A stretch of DNA of 42,103 nucleotides from Sulfurimonas sp. GWF2_37_8 (lineage in GTDB: Bacteria > Campylobacterota > Campylobacteria > Campylobacterales > Sulfurimonadaceae). Under the pieces are notes generated by a model. It saw only the letters and a list, made by a program, of their open reading frames with translations, was not told where the DNA came from and did no database searches. Where the stretch lies: positions 1,242 through 43,344 of the forward strand of contig MIBW01000005.1 in assembly GCA_001829625.1 (NCBI GenBank), given 5' to 3'. The position numbers and the translations under genes are program-made. Of this stretch, positions 8,119-15,399 are shown piece by piece (position 1 is the stretch's first letter; every line of letters starts with the position of its first letter).

Positions 8119-8158
8119 AAACGCAAGAGACTGCCGCGCTACGCTCGCAGTGACGGAG
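8119..8158 (+). repeat. Dispersed repeat of the CGCTCGCAGTGACGG class
   Basis: The segment has AAACGCAA followed by GACTGCCGCGCTACGCTC and then GCAGTGACGG; the outer arms CTGC and GCAG pair. A diverged copy in the opposite orientation lies at 25377-25428, again with AAACGCAA beside it. It is in the 7988-8246 gap, which shows no gene and otherwise only short degenerate GC-richer stretches. Confidence 0.65.
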
Positions 8159-8246
8159 TGTTGTTACTGTGAGGTTTTTTAAAGAAACTTTTTCGCTTTG
8201 CAAAAAGCGCTTCGCTTGTTTTTGTAGCTTTAGGGGGTGCATAACA

Positions 8247-8909
8247 TCAGTTATTGATTGAAACCAACCCTTTTATTTTTTTATAAAAATAGTTAAAACT
8301 TGGAGATTTATTGTTGTTAATATCCATCCGTGGAGTGATCTTACTCGCCCAATTGCATTTTTCTGCTCCTATGACACTATAAGGATGTTTTTTTAAGGCT
8401 GAAGAACCTTTCGGATAGATTGCATTTGCAAGAGTTTCCCAAGTTCCACAAATACTGTCATTTGTGTAGGTTGTTAAAATATCTGATTTAGCAGAGGGAT
8501 AAGCATCTTTTATAGCATTGGTATCACCCAGCAACCATGCTTCACCCTCTTCAATTGCAAGGCAAAACAAGGTATTCGGCTTTTGAGTACAGTTCTCTAA
8601 AATAACTACTAATTCTTGTTTAAAGTCTATTAAACATTTTGAATCTAAATCAACTATGACTATAACCACTGCTTGATATGTTTCTCCATAACTAGCATGT
8701 GTTCGTCCAAATCCTGCTAACAATCTTGGCAATTGATTTAATAACACTCTTTTACTAGGGTCAATGGTTTGATTTAAATCTTTCGGTATATGCCCTACGC
8801 CTTTGTATTTATGTATTTTAAATGTGTCATCTGAAGAAATCATTTTAGGCAATAACTCTTGCAACATTATTTCGCCAGATTGATCTTCTATTAGTATCTC
8901 AAAAAACAT
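8247..8909 (-). CDS. DUF4276-like, Toprim-type protein (predicted effector of ATPase pair)
   Basis: The 220-residue protein has features of DUF4276: an N-terminal strand with an acidic residue (FEILIEDQSGE, E8), a central hydrophobic strand ending in D87-L-D89 (VIVIVDLDS), and CLAIEEGEAWLLGD at residues 116-129, typical of the family. A Glu strand followed by a DxD strand is the catalytic arrangement of Toprim folds found in nucleases, primases and topoisomerases, so a metal-dependent nuclease role is plausible but unproven. Its ATG directly abuts the stop of the ATPase gene (TAAATG), so the two are translationally coupled and should act together. No signal peptide. A gap of 259 bases separates it from cobQ. 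Confidence 0.7.
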   Translation of the reverse strand: MFFEILIEDQSGEIMLQELLPKMISSDDTFKIHKYKGVGHIPKDLNQTIDPSKRVLLNQLPRLLAGFGRTHASYGETYQAVVIVIVDLDSKCLIDFKQELVVILENCTQKPNTLFCLAIEEGEAWLLGDTNAIKDAYPSAKSDILTTYTNDSICGTWETLANAIYPKGSSALKKHPYSVIGAEKCNWASKITPRMDINNNKSPSFNYFYKKIKGLVSINN

Positions 8910-10196
8910 TTATGTAACTTTTAAGTCCAAATAATCACTATACCATAGTGAACCAAGAGGGATACCTTCTGCAACCAAATTTACCAATAAACCATCATCA
9001 CTTGCTCTTCTTATATTAGAAAATCCATTATCATTTTTATCTAAAATCCATACTTCGTTTGGTTGCAGAGCATCTACAAAATACGGTTGATGTGTAGTGA
9101 CAAATATTTGTGAGCCTCCTTTTTTCCCTGTTGCATGTTGACGGAACTCACTGGCAAGAGTTTCAAGTAGCTTGTGGTATAAACCATTCTCTGGCTCTTC
9201 AATACAGAGAAACTGCGGTGGACTAGGATCTTCTAGCAGTAACAAATAAGCAAAAACTTTTAATGTTCCATCTGACATTTTTTGTGCATAAAAAGGATCT
9301 TGAAATCCTTTATTATTAAACCTTAATAACAATCTTCCATCATTTGTTCTTTCTGTATCAATATGCTCAATACCTGGTATTTTATTGGCAATTTTATTAA
9401 GTATATTTTGAAATTTTGTTTTATGTTCTCTTTCCATATATTGGACAACATTTCCTAAATTATCCCCATGCATATTTAGATGTTTTTGTGGTCCGGACAA
9501 GGGAAGACTTCTAGCAGCATCAGGCGTAAAATAACTTAAATACCAATTTTCAATAAATTCCCTAAAAGAGGAAATTCTCGGGTGTTCCGTCAAAGTTCCT
9601 AAAATAGCTATTCCTAATCTTCTTTTATCGGAAAGCTCCACTAATTCCGTTGTCGTACTTTCTACTTGTGAAAAACTTGCCAATAAGTTTTCTATTGGTG
9701 TTTCAAAATCATCATTTGTGATTTTTAAACCTTCTAACTCTCCCTTCCATACAGCTCCACGCCCTTCATTAAGCAATAAAAAAGAAAAAGGACGACCCCT
9801 ATCTTGCCCTGCACGTCTTTGGCGTAAGCGCTCTGATTTTACATATGGACGTTCATAATCATCCAAATCAATAGAAAGTTCATATGTAATAGGTCTTGAC
9901 TTATAATCTTCTCTATAGTACACGTGAAACTCTATTGGTTCATTTGAACCTTGAGATCTCATTTTGTGAAAACCGCCCCGACCATTCATATCACAAGCTT
10001 CTTCTACTCCAAACTTCAAACAATCCGATAAAAATCCAAAAACGTCAAATAAAGTGCTTTTACCAACACCATTCTTACCTATAACTGCAGTTAAAGGTGT
10101 TAATTCTTCTTTCCCTTGAGTATTCCACAATTTACCCATTGTAATGTCTTTTAAGGTTCCAAAATTTTTAACACTAAATCCTTGAATTTTCGCCAT
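8910..10196 (-). CDS. AAA ATPase of the RecF/SMC-like AAA_15/AAA_21 group
   Basis: 428 residues with all ABC/SMC-type ATPase motifs: Walker A GKNGVGKST (40-48), signature-like KMSDGTLKVFAYLLLL (306-320), Walker B FLCIEEPENGLY (329-340) and switch His TTHQPYFVDAL (367-377). The N-terminus (IQGFSVKNFGTLKDI) matches the strand that opens this group. The middle (about 100-300) is lineage-specific. The chain ends about 55 residues after the switch His with no fused Toprim domain, unlike OLD nucleases; the Toprim-like part is the next gene. This two-gene design recalls the PARIS system (ATPase plus DUF4435) and other defence pairs, so an anti-phage or anti-plasmid role is inferred. It contains none of the AAACGCA heptamers common elsewhere in the window, fitting horizontal gain. 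Confidence 0.8.
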   Translation of the reverse strand: MAKIQGFSVKNFGTLKDITMGKLWNTQGKEELTPLTAVIGKNGVGKSTLFDVFGFLSDCLKFGVEEACDMNGRGGFHKMRSQGSNEPIEFHVYYREDYKSRPITYELSIDLDDYERPYVKSERLRQRRAGQDRGRPFSFLLLNEGRGAVWKGELEGLKITNDDFETPIENLLASFSQVESTTTELVELSDKRRLGIAILGTLTEHPRISSFREFIENWYLSYFTPDAARSLPLSGPQKHLNMHGDNLGNVVQYMEREHKTKFQNILNKIANKIPGIEHIDTERTNDGRLLLRFNNKGFQDPFYAQKMSDGTLKVFAYLLLLEDPSPPQFLCIEEPENGLYHKLLETLASEFRQHATGKKGGSQIFVTTHQPYFVDALQPNEVWILDKNDNGFSNIRRASDDGLLVNLVAEGIPLGSLWYSDYLDLKVT

Positions 10197-10429
10197 TTTA
10201 TTGTCCTAAATCAGCTAATATAGCTTATTTTTCTGTAAGTAAATTTATGCTTTTGACAATTTACAAAATCAAAAATTATATAAACATAAAAGTATTCATT
10301 TAAATAAGTGTTGAGTATAGCGAAGTTTTTGTCAATTTTTGTTTTTTAATCTATAAAATACTCCTCAAAACTCTATTTTAATAAGTTCTTCTTTTGTCAG
10401 GTATTGCACTCATGTCATCTCTTTAGTCA

Positions 10430-10873
10430 TTACTGTATTTGAATATTGTGGAAACATTTATCCATTATCTTCTGCCACTCTATATCAAAACATTTGCTGA
10501 TAAACTCTTCGCTGTGAGGTACTAAGCAGGCGGTGCAGTCTTGATGGAGGGCGTTTTGAGAAATAAATTTTTTGCCTTCTTTTGCGTTTATGGCACAAAA
10601 ACTGTATTCGGTTTTCTCTTCTATGTTTGTTGTAGAGTTGTCATCAAATCTAAAGTGAGGGCAGGCGCAGAGGTAGCAGTTGAGAGTTTCTACATCATGG
10701 CATTTTTTGTCCTCTTGATATAAAAGACAAAACTCTCTCTCATGGAGCACCATGTTGTCAAAATCAAAATAATCAATGATTTGTTTTTTATTCATTCCCC
10801 GCTCATGGAGCTTCGCAACTATAGTTGTATGTTTTATACTGTGGGAGTCAAACCACTCTTTGTATGTCATCAT
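10430..10873 (-). CDS. Cysteine-rich protein of unknown function
   Basis: I do not recognise this 147-residue protein. It has ten Cys (49, 58, 66, 69, 71, 93, 113, 116, 128, 140), several in close pairs: NCYLCACPHF at 65-74 (C-x2-C-x-C), DCTACLVPH at 112-120 (C-x2-C). It also has several His next to them (59, 73, 110, 120). Such spacing suggests an iron-sulfur cluster or zinc site. No signal peptide or membrane helix is seen, so it is probably cytoplasmic. The N-terminus (residues 5-35) looks like a small helical, possibly helix-turn-helix-like, segment. The gene carries one AAACGCA-type heptamer (10583), unlike its neighbours at 8247-10196, and stands alone on its strand with 76 bases to trkA. 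Confidence 0.6.
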   Translation of the reverse strand: MMTYKEWFDSHSIKHTTIVAKLHERGMNKKQIIDYFDFDNMVLHEREFCLLYQEDKKCHDVETLNCYLCACPHFRFDDNSTTNIEEKTEYSFCAINAKEGKKFISQNALHQDCTACLVPHSEEFISKCFDIEWQKIMDKCFHNIQIQ

Positions 10874-10949
10874 GAGCGCCTTATCGTTTTACTTTGGTGG
10901 CTTATTCCTATCTAAAGCAAAAAATGTACACATCTTTTGTGAAGTGACT

Positions 10950-11600
10950 TTATATTTTTTTGCTCAATGCTTCTATATGTTCATTGTCGCCAATTACAAC
11001 TAAAATATCTCCTGTTTCGATCAAATCGTTCTTCTCAAAAGAGGTGTACCATACTCCTTGATGTTTATAAGCTATCGGTTTGACTTTAAATTCGGACTCA
11101 AAAATAGGAGAAAGGACGGAAACTCCTATCCAAAAAGAAGGAATGCTTAATTTGGCAATTTTCATTGTGATGGAGAGGTCGATGGTCTCATAATGCATAT
11201 TTTCAAGCATACCCTTGACAAGTTTTTTAGCCGATTCCATCTCTGGGTAGATCACTTTCGCGGCACCTAGTTTGGCAAGTATTTGACCGTGTATTGTAGT
11301 GATAGCTTTGGCTACAACGGTTGCAACGCCTAGTTCTTTGAGTGCCATTACTGTTAAAATACTTGCTTCGATATTTTCACCGATACTTACAACAGCAGTA
11401 TTTACATTGGCAATACCTGCTTCTCGAAGTGCCCGTATATCGGTTGAATCAAGAACGATGGCATCTTGAACAAATTCATTGATTTCTCGTATCTGTTCCT
11501 CGTTTTGATCTACCGCAATCACACTAATGCCCTGTTGTGCTAATCCTTTTGCAACATGAAACCCAAACTTTCCTAAACCTATAACTGCAAAACTATTCAT
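10950..11600 (-). CDS. trkA: Potassium uptake regulatory NAD-binding protein (TrkA/KtrA)
   Basis: Cytoplasmic gating subunit of a Trk/Ktr potassium transporter, 216 residues, with one RCK_N plus RCK_C unit as in KtrA (full TrkA has two). The Rossmann motif is VIGLGKFGFHVA at residues 5-16 with the acidic strand end VIAVDQNE at 30-37. The TrkA-C domain occupies about 135-216. It binds nucleotides or c-di-AMP in other bacteria and controls the TrkH/KtrB pore. Its ATG overlaps the stop of the pore gene by 4 bases, the last gene of the potassium operon. Confidence 0.92.
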   Translation of the reverse strand: MNSFAVIGLGKFGFHVAKGLAQQGISVIAVDQNEEQIREINEFVQDAIVLDSTDIRALREAGIANVNTAVVSIGENIEASILTVMALKELGVATVVAKAITTIHGQILAKLGAAKVIYPEMESAKKLVKGMLENMHYETIDLSITMKIAKLSIPSFWIGVSVLSPIFESEFKVKPIAYKHQGVWYTSFEKNDLIETGDILVVIGDNEHIEALSKKI

Positions 11601-12919
11601 AATACAATTTTCCCCTCTGCATATTTAATACGGCTTTGAACCGCTTTTCCCACAATAAGTACGGTAAACGCAAAAACACCAATCCGCCCCATAAACATAA
11701 GTAAAATGATATTTACTTTTCCCCAATCACTAAAAAGCGCACTGTAACTCAAACTTCCGCCATTACCAGTAGAGAGCCCGACCGTTCCAAAAGCGGAACA
11801 AGCCTCAAAAAGAATCCGTAAAAAAGGCAAACTCTCAAGTTCACTTAGTAAAATAGTTGATGCTACAACATAAACAGAAGCGATAAAGATAATCGCATAT
11901 GCTTTGTTGATTTGATAAGGTGCTATTGATCTGCGAAAAATATGAACATGCGTATCGCCTCTTAGTGTGTACCAAAGCCCAATCATAGCTAGTGCGAACG
12001 CCGTGATTTTAATCCCACCTGCAGTACCGCCCGGTGCACCCCCAATCATCATAAAAAATGTAGAAAAGAAGAGGTTAGCATCGCTTAGAGTGGAGAGATC
12101 AATCGAATTAAATCCCGCAGTCCGATAATTTACCGAAGCAAACCATGCCGCTAATAATTTTTCATCTAGCGATAAATCTTTAAACGCATTGTTCCACTCA
12201 AGTGATAGCAGCAGTATCATGCCTGCCAAAATCAGGAAAACTGTCATAACCAATACAATTTTTGTATGTGTGGAGAGACGTACTATCTCTTTTGTTTTGA
12301 AATGGTAGAGTTCAATGAGCACTAAGTATCCCAAACCACCGAGAATTATTAAAATTGGAATGGTAAAGTTGATAATAAAATCTTTTTGATATCCCATCAT
12401 ATTGTCGCTAAAGAGAGAAAAACCTGCATTGTTAAAAGCAGAAATTGAATGGAAGATACCATACCAGAGAGCTTTTTCAATGGGCATATCCATCCAAAAT
12501 CGGAATGTAAGGATAATTATTCCTAATGCCTCAATAATAAAAATAGAACTAAAGACAATTTTTAAAAATCTTACAATTCCATCTATACCAGGATAATTCA
12601 AGGACTCTTGAAGGATGAGGCGATCTCTATGAGCAATTTTTTTATGTCGCATAACGGCTAAAAAAGTTACAGCAGTCATATAACCAAGCCCGCCTATTTG
12701 AATGAGTAACATAATAATAAGCTGTCCTGTGGATGTAAAATCAATAGGCGTATCTTTAACAATCAATCCTGTGACGCAGACCGCAGAAGTGGAGGTAAAA
12801 AATGCGTCGATAAAACGCAGCTCTCCATGGTGGGAAAAGGGCAGCATAAGTGCAAATGTTCCAACAAATATAAGTCCTATAAAGCTATAAACGATAAGTC
12901 TGAGTTCTAATGTATGTAT
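11597..12919 (-). CDS. trkH: Potassium transporter pore subunit (TrkH/KtrB), possible ATA start
   Basis: Inner-membrane K+ translocating subunit. Four P-loop segments carry the filter glycines: SAVCVTGL, SAFNNAGFS, VNYRTAGFN and SAFGTVGLS. The first standard start is ATG 12847, but that begins at LPFSHHG, after the first membrane helix of the family. The same frame continues upstream without a stop through a helix (LIVYSFIGLIFVGTFALM) to 12919, where an ATA codon lies six bases after AAAGGA, and it is closed by a TGA just beyond. No ATG, GTG or TTG occurs there in frame. I therefore annotate 12919 (440 residues, close to KtrB length), with 12847 as the conservative alternative. It follows kdpE by two bases. 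Confidence 0.82.
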   Translation of the reverse strand: MHTLELRLIVYSFIGLIFVGTFALMLPFSHHGELRFIDAFFTSTSAVCVTGLIVKDTPIDFTSTGQLIIMLLIQIGGLGYMTAVTFLAVMRHKKIAHRDRLILQESLNYPGIDGIVRFLKIVFSSIFIIEALGIIILTFRFWMDMPIEKALWYGIFHSISAFNNAGFSLFSDNMMGYQKDFIINFTIPILIILGGLGYLVLIELYHFKTKEIVRLSTHTKIVLVMTVFLILAGMILLLSLEWNNAFKDLSLDEKLLAAWFASVNYRTAGFNSIDLSTLSDANLFFSTFFMMIGGAPGGTAGGIKITAFALAMIGLWYTLRGDTHVHIFRRSIAPYQINKAYAIIFIASVYVVASTILLSELESLPFLRILFEACSAFGTVGLSTGNGGSLSYSALFSDWGKVNIILLMFMGRIGVFAFTVLIVGKAVQSRIKYAEGKIVL

Positions 12920-12921
12920 GA

Positions 12922-13632
12922 CTATTCCTTTGAGATAGAATCATTTTGGCAGTAAAATCGATAACCGACACCCATTTGTGTGATGATATATTGCGGTCGG
13001 GAAGGGTCATTTTCGATTTTTTTTCGTAGGGAATTTACAAATGTACGCAAATAATGCATCTCATGCTGATAACCGACACCCCAAACTTCTTTAAGAATAC
13101 GTGAATGTGTTACAACCTGATTTGGATGGAGCATAAAGTATTTGAGTAAATTAAATTCAGTAGGCGTGAGCTTCAAAATAGTCTCATTTTTTGAAACGAT
13201 AAGAGTTTCAATTTGTAGAACAAGCTCCCCGCAAACAATATGCTGTTGCGATGGAATAATTCCAAGCAAACGACGCTGTGCGGAACGAATCCGCGCAGAG
13301 AGTTCTATGCCTGAAAATGGTTTGAGCACATAGTCGTCTGCACCCGTATCAAGAGCTGCAACAATCTCTTGTTCGGCATGTCGGGCTGAGATGACGATAA
13401 TAGGAGTCATCGCTTGAGAGCGCACATTTTTAATAAGCGTTTTGCCGTCTCCATCAGGAAGCCCGAGATCCAGAAGTATGATATCGGGATTATTTACTTG
13501 AAATAGACGATAGGCACTTTTAAGATTTTCAGCTATGACACATCCGTATCCATCCTGAGTCAAAGTAAATTGAAGCATTTTACTAATTCCTGGATCATCT
13601 TCCACAATAAGAATTAAATCTTTTGTTTTCAT
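12922..13632 (-). CDS. kdpE: KdpE-like response regulator (OmpR family)
   Basis: DNA-binding response regulator, 236 residues. The receiver domain has acidic pocket E11-D12-D13, phosphoacceptor D55 (ILLDLGLPDGDG) and K104 (YVLKPF). The winged-helix domain runs from about 133 (LKLTPTEFNLLKYFMLHPNQVVT) to the end, with the KdpE-type finish YLRTFVNSLRKKIENDP and GVGYRFY. KdpE normally activates kdpFABC at low K+. Here the downstream genes are trkH and trkA, so it probably controls Trk/Ktr, possibly its own operon, and perhaps kdp genes elsewhere. It overlaps the kinase gene by 4 bases. Confidence 0.88.
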   Translation of the reverse strand: MKTKDLILIVEDDPGISKMLQFTLTQDGYGCVIAENLKSAYRLFQVNNPDIILLDLGLPDGDGKTLIKNVRSQAMTPIIVISARHAEQEIVAALDTGADDYVLKPFSGIELSARIRSAQRRLLGIIPSQQHIVCGELVLQIETLIVSKNETILKLTPTEFNLLKYFMLHPNQVVTHSRILKEVWGVGYQHEMHYLRTFVNSLRKKIENDPSRPQYIITQMGVGYRFYCQNDSISKE

Positions 13633-14648
13633 GATTGTTCCTGATAGACCATATTGTGGGACTTCTCAATAGGAAAAATTGTTTTGATAGAAATCCCGTC
13701 CTTATCGTTAAAAGCTTGAATTTTTCCATGATGTGCCTGTACGATTTCTTTGCAAATCGCTAATCCGATGCCACTTCCTTTGATATCGGCTGTTGTATCA
13801 AGACGATAAAAGCGTTCAAACATATTATACAAATCATCTTTAGAAAGCGGCGAACTTTGGTTGAAAACTGTTATACATATACTTGATGGGAGTAAAACAA
13901 CGCTAATGAGAATTTTTGTATTTGATGAAGAAGAATATTTCATAGCATTGTCAACTAAATTTACAATCAGTCGTGTTAGCAAAGCTTCGTCTCCCCAGTA
14001 TAGAGGAATATTAGGGTCGATGTTGATTTGGATTTTTGTCGCATCGAGATCAAACTCTTGAAGAGCAATACCTATAATGTCTTGCATATCACACCATTGA
14101 TAGTATAAAAATGTTTTGGAATTTTGGATTCTTGCACTGTCGAGTAAGGTAGAAATCAAACGATTCATCTGTTGTCCGGATTGTTTGATTTGATGCACTA
14201 TTTCTTCTCTGTCTGAGTCTAAAAGAGTCTGTTTTTTCAGCAAAATAGAGGTGTTCCCAAGTATAGAAGCCAAAGGTGTTTTGAGGTCATGTGACAAGGT
14301 GTTGAGTAGAATGTCTTTAATAGCCGTAACGCGAAGTCGCATCGCTTGAGCGGTAATAATATAGCCAGCCACATAAAAAAGAATAAAACTCCAAACATAC
14401 AGCAAATCATGTACGGTAAAACTATAAGTCGGAGGAACATAGAGTAAATCAAATAAAACCACAGAGATAGTTGAAACAATCATTGTCGCTTTCATATCGC
14501 CTTCTAGTGCAATGACTAAGATAGGTATAAGATGCATCAACGCAATATTAATCATGCCCAACAAATCCATAAAAAGAATACCAAAAAAGGTGATGACTAC
14601 TTGTAAAAAAAGAGGAATGAGATAGTGCTTATATTTAAGAAAACTCAT
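13629..14648 (-). CDS. kdpD: Short KdpD-like sensor histidine kinase (DUF4118 plus kinase core)
   Basis: 339 residues, compared with about 890 for E. coli KdpD. It contains only the second half of KdpD: a four-helix DUF4118 membrane bundle (about residues 9-105), then HisKA with LSHDLKTPLASILGN (phosphoacceptor H120) and HATPase_c with NLVDNAMKYS (N box) and GSGIGLAICKEIV (G box). The N-terminal KdpD and universal-stress domains that sense K+ and c-di-AMP are absent. Such short KdpD forms occur in other bacteria and must sense through the membrane part or rely on a separate partner. The ATG overlaps the stop of the 32-residue ORF upstream (ATGA). Confidence 0.85.
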   Translation of the reverse strand: MSFLKYKHYLIPLFLQVVITFFGILFMDLLGMINIALMHLIPILVIALEGDMKATMIVSTISVVLFDLLYVPPTYSFTVHDLLYVWSFILFYVAGYIITAQAMRLRVTAIKDILLNTLSHDLKTPLASILGNTSILLKKQTLLDSDREEIVHQIKQSGQQMNRLISTLLDSARIQNSKTFLYYQWCDMQDIIGIALQEFDLDATKIQINIDPNIPLYWGDEALLTRLIVNLVDNAMKYSSSSNTKILISVVLLPSSICITVFNQSSPLSKDDLYNMFERFYRLDTTADIKGSGIGLAICKEIVQAHHGKIQAFNDKDGISIKTIFPIEKSHNMVYQEQS

Positions 14649-14743
14649 TTATTTATCGTTGCAGCCAATCTAATTAAAATAGCGATTATTAAGCCAAAAA
14701 TGACAACAATTTCGCCAATCACAACCCATACATTATCAATCAT
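14645..14743 (-). CDS. Small membrane protein at the head of the kdpDE-trk operon
   Basis: A 32-residue ORF with a single strongly hydrophobic helix (VWVVIGEIVVIFGLIIAIL), ending ATINK. The start at 14743 has AAGGA at good spacing; an ATG at 14752 lies too close to that same ribosome site. The stop overlaps the kinase start as ATGA, and a promoter lies just upstream, which supports real translation. It does not resemble E. coli KdpF. It may be a small partner for the kinase or the transporter, but no function is known. It is short enough that most gene finders would skip it. Confidence 0.55.
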   Translation of the reverse strand: MIDNVWVVIGEIVVIFGLIIAILIRLAATINK

Positions 14744-14773
14744 ACTGCTCATCCTTTTCTCTTAAAGAGAGCA

Positions 14774-14822
14774 ATTATAACAGCATACTTATCAAGAACT
14801 TGTCAAGATTTCACTTGAAATC
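14774..14822 (-). promoter_or_regulatory. Promoter and palindromic site of the kdpDE-trk operon
   Basis: On the minus strand an extended -10, TGTTATAAT (TATAAT at 14779-14774), lies 31 bases before the small ORF at 14743. A perfect 7-2-7 palindrome, GATTTCA-CT-TGAAATC (14807-14822), sits upstream and overlaps the stop codon of the gene ending at 14821. TTGACA at 14806-14801 is 21 bases from the -10, too far to be a normal -35. The palindrome could be a KdpE site; this is a guess. Confidence 0.5.
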
Positions 14823-15399
14823 ATTTTGTTCTTTTAAAAGATTTGAGAAGATAAAAGATGATAAAAAGTTCCATACAAAAAAGAAAATAATGGATCTCAT
14901 AAACTTGTATCTGTTTGTCTGTGATGCCAAAGAAAAGCTCCAAAGATTCGTAAAACCCCCATGCGATAAACATTCCTGCAAGATAGCCTTTTTGTTTGAC
15001 AACATCGACAAAGGTAATGGGCTGCGTTTTGCGTAAAAAAAGCGTCTCCGCACGCACAAGGTAAGAGCCAAAAGTAAAAGCGAGCTGATACCCGCAATAA
15101 AAAACAAAGGCACTTGTGTAGCTGTAGGAGGCTAGTAAAAAATAGCCGATAACAGCGAGTAAAATCAACTCGACAAAAAGCGATATTTTGAAAAAATATT
15201 CGATATTCATGATTTTGTAATAGAATTTGGCGATAAGTAACATCCCAAACGCAAGAGCGATACCGCCGAGACTATAGACACGTGGCTCAAGTGGCGCGTA
15301 AAGTGCAAAGATGCTTCCTACGCTGATGCCTACAAAAAGTGAATTATAAAATTTGTACTTCAAAAACTCACGGATATTGAGTTTGAGATTTGACTTCAA
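14821..15399 (-). CDS. Integral membrane protein of unknown function, partner of YcaO gene
   Basis: 192 residues with about six hydrophobic helices (near 20-35, 43-58, 70-90, 93-112, 136-152, 163-185) and basic cytoplasmic ends. I do not recognise a named family. The charged start (KSNLKLNIREFLKYKF) and end (LLKSFKRTK) suggest both termini face the cytoplasm. Its ATG overlaps the end of the ycaO gene by 4 bases, so they are translated as a pair. It could be an exporter or anchor connected with the YcaO function, or an unrelated passenger. Confidence 0.6.
   Translation of the reverse strand: MKSNLKLNIREFLKYKFYNSLFVGISVGSIFALYAPLEPRVYSLGGIALAFGMLLIAKFYYKIMNIEYFFKISLFVELILLAVIGYFLLASYSYTSAFVFYCGYQLAFTFGSYLVRAETLFLRKTQPITFVDVVKQKGYLAGMFIAWGFYESLELFFGITDKQIQVYEIHYFLFCMELFIIFYLLKSFKRTK

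Noticed and set aside
10377-10417. Minus-strand fragment reading QYLTKEELIKIEF before a stop, like the start of a Fic/Doc toxin
   Set aside because: Only about 14 codons and common residues; too short to claim a toxin remnant.
10197-10429. AT-rich 233-base gap as a possible attachment site for the ATPase island
   Set aside because: No direct repeat matching the other flank and no integrase or tRNA was found.
14801-14806. TTGACA as -35 of the kdp promoter
   Set aside because: Spacer of 21 bases to TATAAT is too long for a sigma-70 promoter; the extended -10 is sufficient.
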